Counted from the stretch's first letter, positions 12,377 to 24,790 are shown. The stretch is DNA of 64,000 nt from Membranipora membranacea (GCA_914767715.1 OU612075.1:19900001-19964000); one strand, 5' to 3'. Numbers and translations are program-made. The notes: generated by a model not told the origin, from the sequence alone.

Positions 12377-15300
12377 ACTCTTATTGGCAACCACAGTCAT
12401 CTCATTCGAAGTGTTTTGCACTCAGTGCCAGAAAAAAATTTTTCAAAACAAAAAAAGAGAAACAGAAAGGAAATAATATCATCAATGCATACCTGACAAG
12501 TCTCCCTTTTTGGTAGGGAGCCTCCCAGTTTATATGGGTATTTTCCACCTCCTCCCTATCTCCCTTTTGCCTCCCTTTTTTCAGCTTCTTTCACCCAGAC
12601 GACTTTTTAAGCTTCTCGTTGCAAGAAAAACTATGTTTTCCTACCAAAACAGTACATATACCTATATATAATTGCCTATTAACATACTATCTCTCCTCGT
12701 TCCTATAAAGTGCAACAATATAAAATTTTGTAAAATCAGGTAAAATTACGCATTTCATAATACGAACGCTCTAGTTTTGGCTCAAAATAAATGACGACAA
12801 GGGCCAAATTACACCTTCACTGCTGGACATGCAGAGTGTTACTCTGTTCTTAGTGAGATATTCTTGCAGTGGTGATTTATGTGTTTCTCAAATATTTTTG
12901 AAAGAACAGGCAAGACTGAAATTAGCCTATAATTTGATGGGTTATTTATATCCCCAGATTTATGTATTGGTGAAACTCGAGCTAGTTTCCATGTTGAAGG
13001 GAACTGTCCTTTGCTTAAAACCCTGTTAAACATATCGGTGACAATATCCACAATATAAGGTCAAACAAGCTTCAACATCTTCACTGTAATTCTGTCAGGT
13101 CCTGTACTTTTACTATCAGGAATGTGGAACAATATTCTTGTACATGTGAAAGGGGTGAATTGTGGTATGTCTGTCAAATTATGTTCGGATACGGAAATGT
13201 CATCTCATCCGTTACAACAAGGTTCTTTGTGATCGATTTTGCTATGGATGTGAAATGGCTGTTTAATTGATCTGTACTCAAATTTGTCGCAGGGAAAGTC
13301 TCCTTCCTTTTATTCTTTAATACATCCCAAACAGGTTTTGTATTACCTTTAGACTCTTTAATAGTATTAGAAATAGCTCTTTTCTTCTTTTGTCTGACCA
13401 TATTAGTGACATAATTTCGCTGTTTTTTTATATCCTTCCCAATCACCGTTTTGTTTGAGTTGATCTCTGATTTTGATGTTCATTTTTACCTCATCATCCA
13501 ACCATTTTGGAAGATTATGCGTTCTTACAAAACGGGTCTTCTCAAACACGAGTTTTGATATAAGATGATTCAACTGGCTATAGAACTTCTCAAAAATTGA
13601 GTCTATTGATCTTTCATACAGCACGTAACCAAAATTTTCCCTTGAGAATGTATTAAAAATGTTTTCAGGTGTTGCAAATGAATAATCCAAAAATGTTACC
13701 TTGCATCTTTGTTTAGATATTTTAACATTTCTATCAATCTTTCTTGAAGCTACTATCATGAAATGATCACTCAGTTAATATTTGATGACACCAGATTTAG
13801 CAATATTGTCACTTTTACTTGAATAGATGTGGTCAATTAGTGTCCTTGATGAATTAGTTATGCGAGTGGGTTCAGATATAAGTTGATTCAACAGTAGTGG
13901 AGAGGTAACATTATCTAACCACCTGTCTTTCAAAGCTGGATTCAGCAAATCAATATTGAAATCACTAAATATTATAATTTCATCGTTCAAACCATAACAA
14001 CGCTCGACAACCTCTGAAAAGTCTGTGTTCCATGATGCTTTTGATTGGGGAGGTCTATATAAATATGTGACCAAAAAACTCTTCTGGCTTCTGGGTCTGA
14101 CCTTGACTGTTATACTCTCATCCATGTAAAGATATAAATTTTCCAGATGTTCAATGACCAGTGAATCATGGACATAGCAGAGTAATCCCCCACCATTGTT
14201 ACAGAGCCTATCCCTTCTTATCACCGTATATCCTGGTACCTCATATAGGCAGCTGTCATCATTTTCATTCAAAAATGTTTCAGCCAAACACAGTATACTA
14301 TATTTGTGATCACTAAGAATTAAACGAACCTCTTCCAGTTTGCTTGCCAATCCACGGATATTAAGATATGCGCTATGAAAATTCATTGCCATCGTAGAAG
14401 TTTTTCAAAATGGCATTTAAGTTTAAGTGACTCTAAAATCATACCTTGACTGAGGACCTCGTTGTATTGGTCCTGAGTGTCAAACTTTACTTTAAAGATG
14501 CGCATTTTCTTTTCCCCTTTGTAAATCCTTATAGCTGAAGAGTTGGGGAAATTTTGTGATATCTCTTTTATTACAAGTTCATCATCAGCATCGATAGGAA
14601 TGCCTCTCAGCATACCAGTGTTGACTTTTGCTGATTCCAAGTGTTTATCAACTTGGTCACTGTCTTTTCATCGCGAAGGTGCAGCATAATTTTTGGAGAT
14701 TCTGTCTTGAAAATGTAGGTCGTTATGTTTTCTATGATGGTTGGGCTGAATTCACGTTAATCTCACGTCTGATGTTGTCTTGATTATAGTTTTGGTAGGT
14801 TTTTGATGACTTGTTGATACTTATTACGATGCAGTGCTTGGGGTTGAAGTTGTTCGGACGAGCTGTTTTTCTAATAGATGGCATGTGATCTGGTGCGTTG
14901 GGTGTAGTTGCCGGTGAACTTGGTGTTGGTGTGTTTTGATGTGTTGTTGATGAAGGAATATTTCTGTGGAGTTGTCTACTACTGCTTGCAACTGATGACC
15001 ATTGTTGTGTGGTGTTAAGAGTTTGAGTTGGAAGATATGTTTGTTGTACGGTATTTTTGGAATTTGATGGAAATTCCTTTGTACTAGGGCTCTCAGAAAA
15101 AGCACCAGTAAGTTTATCGAATTTAACCTGCATGCTGTCCATCTTCTCCTGCATGCTGTCCATCTTCTCCATCATAACAGAAAGCACGCCATGCAGAGTT
15201 CTGCATGACGCACATCCAGGACTCTCCCCACAATCTCTGTCCCTGGAATGACTGGGAGCGCTGTCGACGAATGGGGTAGAAGTCTCCGTTGTCTCAGACA

Positions 15301-15914
15301 GAGAACACTGAGAAGACTCTGGCAGTGAAACTGCAGATCCCCCTAGAGCACATTGTGTGCTTTGTTGTTGAGTTGTACTGCTGTTGGCATTGGTTTGTTT
15401 ACTTTTTAGCGATTCCATTGCATTTGAGCATGAGGAACGGACATTCTTGTCAAATTGGCAATTGTTTCTGGCTGAAATTCACCTACCAGCTTAGAGTAGT
15501 GACTAATAAACACATCCACATCTTTGATAGCATTCACCAGTATTCTAGAGGTGGTATGGTAGAAGTTTGCAGTATAAAGGCGTCTATCCGATTTCTTCTT
15601 GTTTTTAACGGTGAATATGGTGGCTGTTGTGTTTTTGTCCTTATCTTTATTCATTTTCTTAGTTACATAAAGATATTGCTCCTGAATTGATGTTTGAAAT
15701 ATAGATCTGACAAGCTCAAAAACAGCTGTGCTGCAGTCAACGACAATTTGGATGTTTCCCGGATTACCTTTTATGGTGATAGACTGGTAGAAGAGTCGAT
15801 TTCTTTTGTAATGCCTTCAACTTGTTGAGCGAATAGGTGAAGATATTATCCTCAGCATCATCCTCATCAGGATCATTACTGGAAATGAGTTTTCTCTTCT
15901 TGCCTTTGTTCATT
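12377..15914 (-). mobile_element. CR1-like LINE, internally deleted and mutated
   Basis: Read on the minus strand. A lysine-rich, acidic start is at 15914 (M-N-K-G-K-K-R-K). It is followed by a Ser/Thr/Gln-rich ORF1-like region (about 15418-14732) holding a repeated coiled-coil heptad (M-D-S-M-Q-E-K twice), then an RRM-like segment at 14640-14383. An APE-type endonuclease follows (14392-13775), with A-Y-L-N-I-R-G-L, A-E-T-F-L, S-D-F-N-I-D and an incomplete C-terminus. An in-frame TAA at 13775-13777 separates it from a linker (13759-13174), and the reverse transcriptase start (P-I-H-K-S-G-D, Y-R-L-I-S-V-L-P) breaks off at about 12839. The catalytic A-D-D region is absent. A typical 3' end of this family (the minus-strand form of G-G-C-A-C-T-G-A-G-T ... 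C-C-A-A-T-A-A) is at 12377-12440, so the loss is internal rather than the usual 5' truncation. Not mobile by itself. Confidence 0.8.
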
Positions 15915-17138
15915 TTGAGTGGAAATTACCCAGATTTATTGTCAATTTTTCTGGAGCTCAGATTTTTTCATGATTCTGGAGCTCAGATTCAGAATTCATG
16001 ATGAATTCATGATAAAATGCATCTACAAAAGTTGATTACCATCCATTGGAAATGAAGTAATGATTGTCCAATACATGACAAAATCAGAATTTGTTCTCTA
16101 TAATTTCTTGGCAGCAGTATATCCAAAATTATGGGTAACTTGTTACCATGGGCGTCACCAGGAATTTTCGGGGGGTGTTCAGTGAGAGAGGAGGTTGGGT
16201 CTTAATAAGTTAGTGTTATATTTTCCACACAACCAACCCTGCAGCTTTGTATCATGGTTTTCACCCAGCCTACCCAGAAATATCAACCAATATACCCAAC
16301 AGGCGAACACATCTGACTAAGAGAAAACATGAAGTGTGCCCAAAATGGTAGTAGGATTTATGGCGATTAATTCAACCGTTTCAGGCTATCTGGGGGTCGT
16401 ATAAGCAATAATTTGTCCAGCTTGAGAATTCTATTCGGCCCAAAGATTGCGTTGAGGCTCTCATAAAAAACATATCTGCAATAAGGCTTCAAACTAGTGG
16501 TTGAATCGAACACAGAGCTCAAGAATGTTCAGAAGTGTTGGAACTTAGCCGATTGCAGTGAAATCCATCAGAAACAAAGATTGATAAGCAGATTCATGTA
16601 TCAGGGAGTTAGTTGGAATCAACAGATATTATTATTTCTGAAATTTAACAAAATGGCACCTTAATATTAAATTTAGTGAAATTATTGTGAACTTTGCAAT
16701 ATAGATTAGTCAGTAAATTGCCTAAAGATTCCAGTTTCAGTCATTGTTATCATCTACATTAAAAGAGAGGCCAGCTCCATGCGTCGTGGTTGCAGCCTAG
16801 TGAATGTATCAATGACCTGATCAATATCTTCACACCATCAGATAGTCGACGAATGACTGCATTGACCTCTGCATGACTCATCGTTCAATTAATGTAATCG
16901 CCTACATCTACAAAGTCAGAGAAAATACCTAACATTAATGTAGAATAAATAGGATACGGAGCAGAAAATCCCATCACCACTCAGTTAGAATCGATGGTAT
17001 TATCGGTAGCACAGGCATTTGTAATAATCATGGTGTGGGCTCTAAGCTTTGCATGGCAAATGGAGGTATATGGGAGGCGCACCCAGCATCCCCTATCTTC
17101 AATAGAAATTAAAAACACGTGCATGCATAAAAGCCCAC
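15915..17138. other. non-coding stretch, nothing recognised
   Basis: No exon, terminal repeat or tandem repeat found by eye. There are a short G run near 16170 and scattered A/T runs. Confidence 0.4.
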
Positions 17139-17270
17139 CTATCTTTTCCAGAGTGATCGGCTGGTTGGTGTTACTCGTAGTTGCAGGCGTCTCAGTAATT
17201 AGTACCGGCACTCCAGTAGGATTAGAACCAGGAGAAGTTAACTGTACCTCTGGTGGAGCAGCACCATCGC
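17139..17270 (-). CDS. doubtful Pro/Thr-rich exon
   Basis: On the minus strand an acceptor (CATATGCAG) precedes an open stretch of 43 codons rich in P, T, S and G (G-A-A-P-P-E-V-Q-L-T at its start, T-N-Q-P-I-T-L-E-K-I at its end), then a GTGGGC donor. The composition would fit a linker or a mucin-like segment. No partner exon could be linked. The opposite strand is also open here, so this may be chance. Confidence 0.25.
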
Positions 17271-17786
17271 CTGCATATGAAAGTTAATTAAATTGGGGGA
17301 TACCAGTCTTTTGGGAAGAGGGTATAGAGCAAAATATTAGCAAATTAGTGAGTGGTCATCGCTCGTTCCTACCATGATGTCATATATAGAAATAAGGATC
17401 CAAGTGCGATAGCTTTTAGATAATACTATAGCCATCACTTTGAGATCGCAGTTGGATCACTATTGCTAATTGAAACTCTGCCCAGGATCACTAAATGCGA
17501 AGAATGAGGAATCTGAAAAACAATTTTACGGACTGAGGATATTTACTGTGGTTTGGAGGGAGAGATTGCGGATTGCATGCTCAGGTGTGAGGATTAGGAT
17601 TCGAAGTGTGAGGATTGGGAGGATGACTGAGATTGGGCGATATCACCCCCAAAGTGGATAGAGCAAAATAGAGGGAGAGAACTTCATGTGCCAAAAGAGG
17701 CTCTACAAACATCATGCTGATACGGTCAGGCAAAATAACAGACAGCGTAACAGAACAGGAAACTGTTGTATAGAACCACAGAGGGT

Positions 17787-17838
17787 GGGTCACTAGATTC
17801 TGTCTGCTTACATGTAAGCAGACAGAATCTAGTGACCC
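17787..17838. repeat. 52 bp perfect palindrome
   Basis: GGGTCACTAGATTCTGTCTG is followed by its reverse complement around a CTTACATGTAAG centre at 17812/17813, with no mismatch and no loop. Such a sequence can extrude as a cruciform. It abuts the MITE at 17847. Confidence 0.9.
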
Positions 17839-17846
17839 TCCCAATC

Positions 17847-18146
17847 TTAGTGGCAAATGGTCAGATTTTGGCGAGACAGGACAAGACCGAGACAGCAACA
17901 ACATTCAAGACGAGACCGAGACATCTATTGATGGCGATAACGTTGAAAACTGCCACTTAGTTGGCACAGGCCACGGTTTTTTGATTTTTTGGCTTAAAAA
18001 GACCCAAAAATTGTAGCAAAAACCGTGACAAGAGCAGCGTTTATGATGAACAAGTCTCGACATTTATCAAGAGTGTCTGTCTCGGTGAGACAGGGTCTCG
18101 ATGGGACAAGTCTTACGAGACCGGGACCAAGACTCTGCCATTGCTA
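17847..18146. mobile_element. hAT-like MITE rich in GAGAC/GTCTC motifs
   Basis: The ends TTAGTGGCAAATGG and, on the other strand, CTAGCAATGGCAGAG are similar inverted repeats. The inside carries many GAGAC and GTCTC motifs. Length is about 300 bp with no coding capacity. Target duplication not clear. Confidence 0.5.
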
Positions 18147-18149
18147 GTT

Positions 18150-19865
18150 GTATTAGTGTAGCACACTTAAAATCTTTCAACTTGCATGAAGATTTTTGCC
18201 ACGGTACAACAAAAGAATATTAAAGAAGCTGCGAGGTGCGACATGGCTGATGACAGATCGCGTGTCAGCCATTTGAGACGCCTTTGACCCATTGGCTTTG
18301 ACTCCAATTGTTTTTCAGTTTTCTCAGACCGCAACATCATGTGTTATACTTTGATACAACTGTATGGGACATATGAAGAGCTCAGGGTTTGGATTGTTTT
18401 TTTTCTTGCAGACGTAATCGTCTGCTCTAAATGCATATTTCAATATGTGATGAGTAATTCCTACTGATATTAAAATCTTTATCTTTAAATTCAAAAGGTT
18501 CTTACTTGCTTTGAAATAGAATTGAGTTAAGTCATTGTGATGAAGTCAACACATGGCAAAATATAAATAGCTCTGATGATATGTTGGTGTTGGCTGTTTA
18601 TGGACGGTGTTATTTCTCTGAATCACAATAATATGTGCAAATTAAACCTTTAGTTGACCAAAAGAAAGTATGATTATTTTACATACAGCACAGCACCACC
18701 TCCTAGCGATTCAGGGGGGGGGGGCAGATTTTTTCTTGCATTTAATCAATCATTCAAAAATTCCAGGCAAGTTAATGGGTCTGTCTGGAATTCTGAGGCA
18801 CAGAGTATGATCTGTAGGCTACTAGACTGCGATAGTAATTAATGTAACTCGAATCAAAAGATATTTGAGCAACGGAGATTTGAGCAACAGAATAACAACG
18901 TCCTGTTACACCATTTATAAATATTTCTGACTTACTAGTCTGCCTGACTGGCCCTCAAATAGTTGATGCCCTTCACTTGCCATTTTCTGGCATAGGGTGC
19001 CAAAATAAAAGTATAAATTTGTGGGTAAGTCATACTATAATATTAAGTTATCTACCCTCTACATCACCACAAATAAAAATGAAAAAAAAAGGATTGAAAC
19101 AATAATACAACATGGAAGATCAAAATGTCTAGTATACAGATTGGCCTGAGAAATGAAGTCGATTTTACGACATTTGTAATCGCAGTCATTTCATTTTTGA
19201 ACAAAATGTTTTACATATGTAGTGCCATAAATAAAACAAATTGATGAAAAATTACAAAAGATGCTTGAGTGTATTTACATTATGGACATAGCAAATTATT
19301 AGATGCCACAGTTTTCTCAAGAAAATACGTAGTGCAATTATTTATTCATTAGTTTTTAGTTCTATATCCCTTTATCCCTAAAAGTAAAAATCCAGGGCAT
19401 CCTGTGTAGAAATTCCCTGTGGCTTGAGACAGCCAAGCAAAGGTTTGTAGTGGTAAATTCCCAGATTTTTGTAGCTTTAAGATGTGATAGAATGTTTGTC
19501 ACCCTGTATGTAGCTCACTAGATGTAATAGAATTAAGATTGCCTAATTACCTAAAATCAATTTTTTTCCTACCTCAATGATTAGACAAGATAGCTGGGGG
19601 TTTCCCTATCGGAGGGGGTGACTAATACGTCATTTCCTGGTTAACCCCCATAATTCAGAAATAAGATCTCTAACCAAGTACAGTAAGTTGCTGGAGAACA
19701 ACATGGACAGGGCAATAACTTCATGGGAGAAAACCCGGCCCTGATACTTTAAAAAAGGCTGAAGATTTAGCACCAGCCACACATGCACCCAAGTCACCTT
19801 TCACACACTGAGAAATACAGAAACATAAGGAAGTACTTAAGGGCATGGAGGTGGGAATTGTAAAA
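18150..19865. other. non-coding stretch, nothing recognised
   Basis: A G run at 18715-18725 and an A run near 19080 are the only simple features. No supported exon. Confidence 0.4.
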
Positions 19866-19868
19866 AGA

Positions 19869-20035
19869 TTTCTTGTCTCTTCAGTTATTTAGAATAATAG
19901 GAACGAGAAAAACCGCTAACAGACGAGATGAATAAATTAGCATAACTAGCTATAAAGGCGCGCCATGGTACTAAATAATGCATGAGCTAAGATGAGATAA
20001 CTACAAAATATGAGGCTCAAAGGCCGGTATCCGGT
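19869..20035. repeat. dispersed repeat, copy 1
   Basis: About 165 bp, clearly similar to 22179-22340 in the same orientation (shared AAAATATGAGGCTCAAAGGC end). Class unknown. Confidence 0.65.
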
Positions 20036-20040
20036 CATCT

Positions 20041-20335
20041 TCCCAATGTCATTTTCCCACCAAGCCATTTTCCCACCAAGCCATATTCCCACTGAGCCAT
20101 TTTCCCACCAGAACATTTTCCCACATATCCATTTTCCCGCCAGGACGATTTCTCACTGATCCATTTTCTCACCGGGATGTTTTCCCACCAATCTGTTTTC
20201 CCACCATGACATTTTCTCATCAAGCTGTTTTCCCACCTGGACGTTTTCTCACCAATCCATTTATCCACCTGGACAATTTCTCACCAATCCATTTTCTCAC
20301 CAGGACGTTTTCCCACTTGCCATTTTCCCACTATT
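20041..20335. repeat. minisatellite, 16 bp unit, about 18 copies
   Basis: The unit resembles CCATTTTCCCACCAAG, with variable last bases (CCAGGA, CACCAATC, CACTGATC). The period is 16 bp and copies are diverged, so the array is old. It begins only a few bases after the dispersed repeat at 19869-20035. Open frames through it on both strands follow from the repeat and are not evidence of a gene. Confidence 0.9.
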
Positions 20336-20339
20336 ATTT

Positions 20340-21043
20340 TTTTCAAATGAACGCTGGTAGCTTCTTTCTACTTTTCGTTTCTTTTCCTTCTGCTCTTTTT
20401 CAGGCGTTTAAAATGTTAATTGAAAGTAGTGTTATAGAGTCTTGTCATAAAAGTTTTGTTGTTCTTTTCTTATTCTAGAATCCCAAAGTGTATGACGTTT
20501 GGTGTTAAAAATGCTGTTAGAGGTTATGAAAATGGCTTGAACAGTTTTCTCATAATTTTTCACAACTTTGCTCTTGTACGATTCCTTGTAATAACTCATA
20601 GCTGTGTTCACCTAAGGAACTGTTGTCAGATTTATGGGGGGCGCTGGTTTGTAAACAAAAGATGCACACAGAATCTTGAAATGAACATCGGCTGGAACAA
20701 ACTTCGACAGGATTGAACTAACTGGAATGAACGTAGTCTCCCAACAATAATTGTGTTATAAAAAACCAGCATACATCTTATGAACAATCAAGGTTTTGGT
20801 TAATAATTTACGATTATGCTACGGTAATTCAATATTGCCATGCCAAACCACATGTGCTGCGCATTTGGTACTATTTATATTCATTTATTATTTTTGGTAC
20901 CTACCGGTAACGGTAGCCGGTCTTGACAAGCTAAGTTCGGTTGGGGAGGGTGTGAAGTTTCCCACCTCCCCCGCTGTAGCTCTATTCTACCTTTGCGGTG
21001 GAGTCCTAAAGTGAGTAGGGGTGTAGAGTCTGTTGTGTATATT
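20340..21043. other. non-coding stretch, nothing recognised
   Basis: Short open frames exist on the plus strand (such as 20206-20478 and 20456-20716) but show no domain and overlap the minisatellite or simple sequence. Confidence 0.4.
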
Positions 21044-21616
21044 TTAAAGAATTAGTTTGAGGCTGCTGTTTTGTATTACATCTTATTCTCCATATTATTT
21101 TTTTCTATCATGTGAGCGATTTCCAGCTTTAGAATCCAAATATTAAGGAAGTTATGGCCTCCCAAATTTCCAAGGTGACGGCAGTCTATTGGCGCACCGT
21201 GTGGGACGTAACAACGCCTCATACTTATTTTAATATACTTATAGATGGGATGCATAGACCTACTAATAATATTATTAGTAGGTCTATGATGGGATGATAA
21301 TCAAAATGTTCAGGGATATAAATGGTCTCGAACCGAAAAATGGCCATGCAGGCAACGCTGCTAACGCTGAGCTATAACATCTACAAACTCACAGAGCTGG
21401 ACCTAGTAGTGTGATGGTAGCAGAGTTGCCTGCTGATATATAAGACCCAGGTGTGCCCGCTGAATCCCAATGCCAATTGAAGGTGATCACCCTGGAAGTT
21501 TGAGAGGCCATAACTTCCTCAATATTTGGATTCTAAAGCTGAAAATCGCTCACATGATAGAATAAAGTATGGAGAATAAAATGTAATACAATGTAGCAGC
21601 CTCAAACTAAGTCTTT
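21044..21616. mobile_element. inverted pair of tRNA-SINE copies, head to head
   Basis: The outer arms are inverted repeats of about 130 bp: TTAGTTTGAGGCTGCTG at 21050 pairs with CAGCCTCAAACTAAG at the right end, and ATATTAAGGAAGTTATGGCC pairs with its partner near 21515. Each arm has a tRNA-like head near the middle: on the minus strand at 21385-21318 (TAGCTCAGCGTTAGCA, then GGTTCGAGACC), and on the plus strand from about 21395 (TAGTGTGATGGTAGCA). The best reading is two SINE copies inserted tail-out. Confidence 0.6.
21253..21288. repeat. 36 bp perfect palindrome
   Basis: CATAGACCTACTAATAAT followed directly by its reverse complement, inside the body of the minus-strand SINE copy. Confidence 0.9.
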
Positions 21617-22108
21617 GAGACAATGGTTTTCAAAAAATCGATTAAAAATCGCTGACAGTGATGGGACTTGACAGTCAGCTAAAACACTAGCAGTTGATAT
21701 GACGTCATCAATTGAATCGCCATACAATGTACATAGGTGATATATAAAACACATATTTATGTTCTTGTCACAGACATAACGATGTGATAACTGTACCACA
21801 TTGGTGATACGAGTTAGCTATTTCGATAAATGAAGACTGGTGGACAGCGTGCAGGGAAAACAATGTGCACTGTCACAATTACCAAGTTACAAAAATGAAT
21901 GTTCACAGACAACAGTGAACCAAGGTGTAAACTACAACGATTCATTAATTGCACTGATTTCTTTAATGCTTGACCATTGTTTTGTTTATGAAATATACAA
22001 AGGGTCACTGTTTCTCTTTCAGTATTTCATTACCATTCAGTTTTTGCACTAGATTCTTCCTTGGTTTTTTGCTAACAAGGATGAGGAAGAAGGCTTTTAA
22101 AGTCCACA

Positions 22109-22191
22109 AGCTTACCCAGTCGGACCTTTTCTCGGACTTTCTCATCGTCCGATGTTGTAGGGACGATGGGCAAAGACGACTTGTCTCTTCT
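22109..22191 (-). CDS. doubtful short exon
   Basis: On the minus strand an acceptor (CTAAACACCAG) precedes about 27 codons (R-D-K-S-S-L-P-I-V-P-T-T-S-D-D-E-K-V), then a GTAAGC donor. Family unknown. Part of it lies in the dispersed repeat that starts at 22179, which lowers confidence. Confidence 0.2.
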
Positions 22192-22340
22192 GGTGTTTAG
22201 AATAAATGGGACGGAAAAACCCGCAAACTGACAAGATAAGTAAATTTGCATAACTTGCAATAAGGTGCGTCGTGGTACAGTATAATGCTTAAGCTAAGAT
22301 AAGATAACCACAAAATATGAGGCTCAAAGGCTAGGCTAAA
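22179..22340. repeat. dispersed repeat, copy 2
   Basis: Same orientation as 19869-20035, roughly three quarters identical by eye. Confidence 0.65.
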
Positions 22341-22344
22341 GTTA

Positions 22345-24100
22345 GTAAATTTTACAAGTTATAACACTGAACTGTATTATTAAATAACTACGCCTTGTCA
22401 CATTGCTCAATAAAAATTTGTTCTTTAGGTGTAAAAAAACTCTGTATTTGTTTCTACAGTAACTTAGTTAAGCTAAGTTACTATTTATTACAAACAAGTT
22501 ATCTATTAACATCAGTGTAAGCAAGAATGACTACATTACTGGACATATTTATGCTAGCATTAAAAGCTTACTTTCATGCTTGATAAGTTTCACAGCGTCT
22601 ACTGTGCTGGATGACATCAATCCACTAATTTGTTTTGATTTCCTCTAGAATTACAAACTTATACTGACGGATGCATATCAAATCCTGTAAAACAAGTTTA
22701 AAAATTTACTTTTTCTCCTTTCTACTCACAACCAAATGAAACATAGATATTGACCCACGGTATCATTTACATGGTGTAATTGGTGATGTTTGATCTACCT
22801 AATGTTACCAATAGAATTGCGCCTTGTGAGTTAAGATAAGCATAAGACTTGCGTAAGGCGAACATGTTTGTAGGCTAATCAGTTCTCTGATCCTTTTTGA
22901 GGACATCGAGGACATAAATATTGTTATTTTAACATCTTATTAGAGACATAAATCAGCTGAAAAACTATTTTAGACAGAAAGCTCTACAATTAATTGAATT
23001 AACAGTATTTAATCATGAATTGTAAAATAAACCTTCTGCTTCACAAAATGGCAAGGTCATTATAGCATTTTGAGGGCATTTTGTGCATATATGACATCCT
23101 GTTGAGACATATATCTGCTCTGCAGCATAGAGCTGAATTAATTATCCTTGAATGAGTACCCAATTTTTGAGAATAACAGACACCCATAATATAGAGATAA
23201 AACATTGGTTAAACTACTGCTGCCACTCATGCAAATTTGTGCTCATTGAATTCTGCATAGCTCCAAGATAATTAATTGAGACTTAAATCTGATAATTGTA
23301 ACATAATGGACAAATAATTTGCACAAAATGATCTTCAAAATCAGGGCATGAAATCTACCACCTACGTCACCCGATGCAGTAGATAATTAATTTCATACCT
23401 TTATTTCTACGATCAGTTTGTGCAAATTATTTGCTCATTAGGTGACAATGCTGAGATTGCAGCCTCATTAGATTAGTTTTGAGCTACACAGACTTATATA
23501 AGCACACATTTGGCTGTGTGGTAGCAGTGGTTTAAGGTATCTTGTAACTTTGAACCCTTGGAGTTGCCTTTTTTATGGAAGGCAGCACCATGTCACCATG
23601 CTACCCTGCAGGCAGAATGGTTTTAGGGCTAAAATGGTCAATGACAGAGAGCACTATTTTTCAGCAGTTTAAGTGAGACGAAGTAAAGGCTTATTCACAT
23701 TTTAACCAACTAGTATCATAAAATACTGTAATGGCAGCTCTTTTTTGGCCGACCATTAAAACGGAAAACTAGTCATCTTTGTATAAATCTGAAGTTCAGC
23801 GTAGGCAGAAATTACAAATTATTTAGACAGCATTATATGTATGGGGACAGAATATGTATTCTGACCTCTTTGTTCAATCTAACCAATGCACAGTATGATA
23901 ATGAAATAGCTCATATACATAACGTTCTGATTTTCATAGAATTCCAGGTTTAAATTGCATTATGGGGATGTTGTTGACATGCCAATTTATTTATCAAGTC
24001 AACTTGCTCATGATAGATCAGCACAAATAAAAAAATTTCAATTGAATAATGTCAAACCTTTATAAGGCTAGTATGATATGGTGTGGTCCTAGACCATTTT
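22345..24100. other. gene-free AT-rich stretch
   Basis: No exon or known repeat. Words such as AATTAATT and TTTGTGCAAATTAT recur around 23220-23430, which suggests an old degraded repeat. Confidence 0.4.
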
Positions 24101-24102
24101 CT

Positions 24103-24460
24103 TGCGGCAGCACAACAGCAATTTTTCTCAAAATCGCATTGACGGGAACTGACCTAATAAGAATTTAAAAAACAGTGTTTCTAAGGTATAACAATGTGCT
24201 GCTTCAAAAAATAAGGATGTACCAAGCTGTAGCAATCATGTCAGCGGCAGCACAGGAGCATATCACAGTTTTTCCTAAAGTTACTTTAAATAAGTGAACT
24301 GTTACGAGTTTAAAACAAGGGTATTTCAAGGCTAAAAAACCATGCTGAATCATAAAATAAGGGTGTACCCAGTTGTAGCGAATATGTCAGTTTATGCAGC
24401 ATATCTATAATTTTACTCAAAATTACTTACGATGAGTGGAATTTTAAGAGTCACAGCCTT
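24103..24460. repeat. tandem repeat, 141-146 bp unit, about 2.5 copies
   Basis: Units start with GCGGCAGCACA at 24103 and 24244 and with TATGCAGCATAT at about 24392. Shared landmarks within units include AAGGxTGTACC and GTAGC-AATATGTCAG. The copies are diverged. Confidence 0.65.
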
Positions 24461-24584
24461 GAAGCCTGGCACGATAATAGTTGTTACTCAAAATATTTTA
24501 CCACAAACCAAACAATTGCGCAATACCAGGGCAGCAAAATATGCACTCTAAAAAACTCAAAGGACACTTGTAAAAATCTGGCAG

Positions 24585-24790
24585 CGCCAGGAGGCGGTTT
24601 CAATACCTACAAGAGTACACATCCAACCAGAGAATTACACAATTCAGTCAGCATAAGGAGGCCTATTCGTCAAACAGAAGATTAGAAATTTAGTCAGCGC
24701 CAGGAGGCAGGTTCATGACCACAATAGTATACAATGAAGAGAGTGCCAGAAGGCCCACCCACCAACCAGAAAGGTGCACATTCAAACTGC
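24585..24790. repeat. diverged tandem repeat with a CAGCGCCAGGAGGC core
   Basis: The core, or variants of it, occurs near 24586, 24650, 24697 and 24750 with irregular 45-70 bp spacing, each followed by CCAACCAGA-like or CAGAAGAT-like words. Non-coding in all frames. Confidence 0.5.

Noticed and set aside
16994-17287. 97-codon plus-strand frame with a hydrophobic stretch
   Set aside because: It has no promoter, splice border or family resemblance, and the opposite strand gives an equally plausible Pro/Thr-rich exon.
24103-24790. CRISPR-like or satellite array
   Set aside because: Repeats are long, diverged and unevenly spaced, and the genome is eukaryotic.
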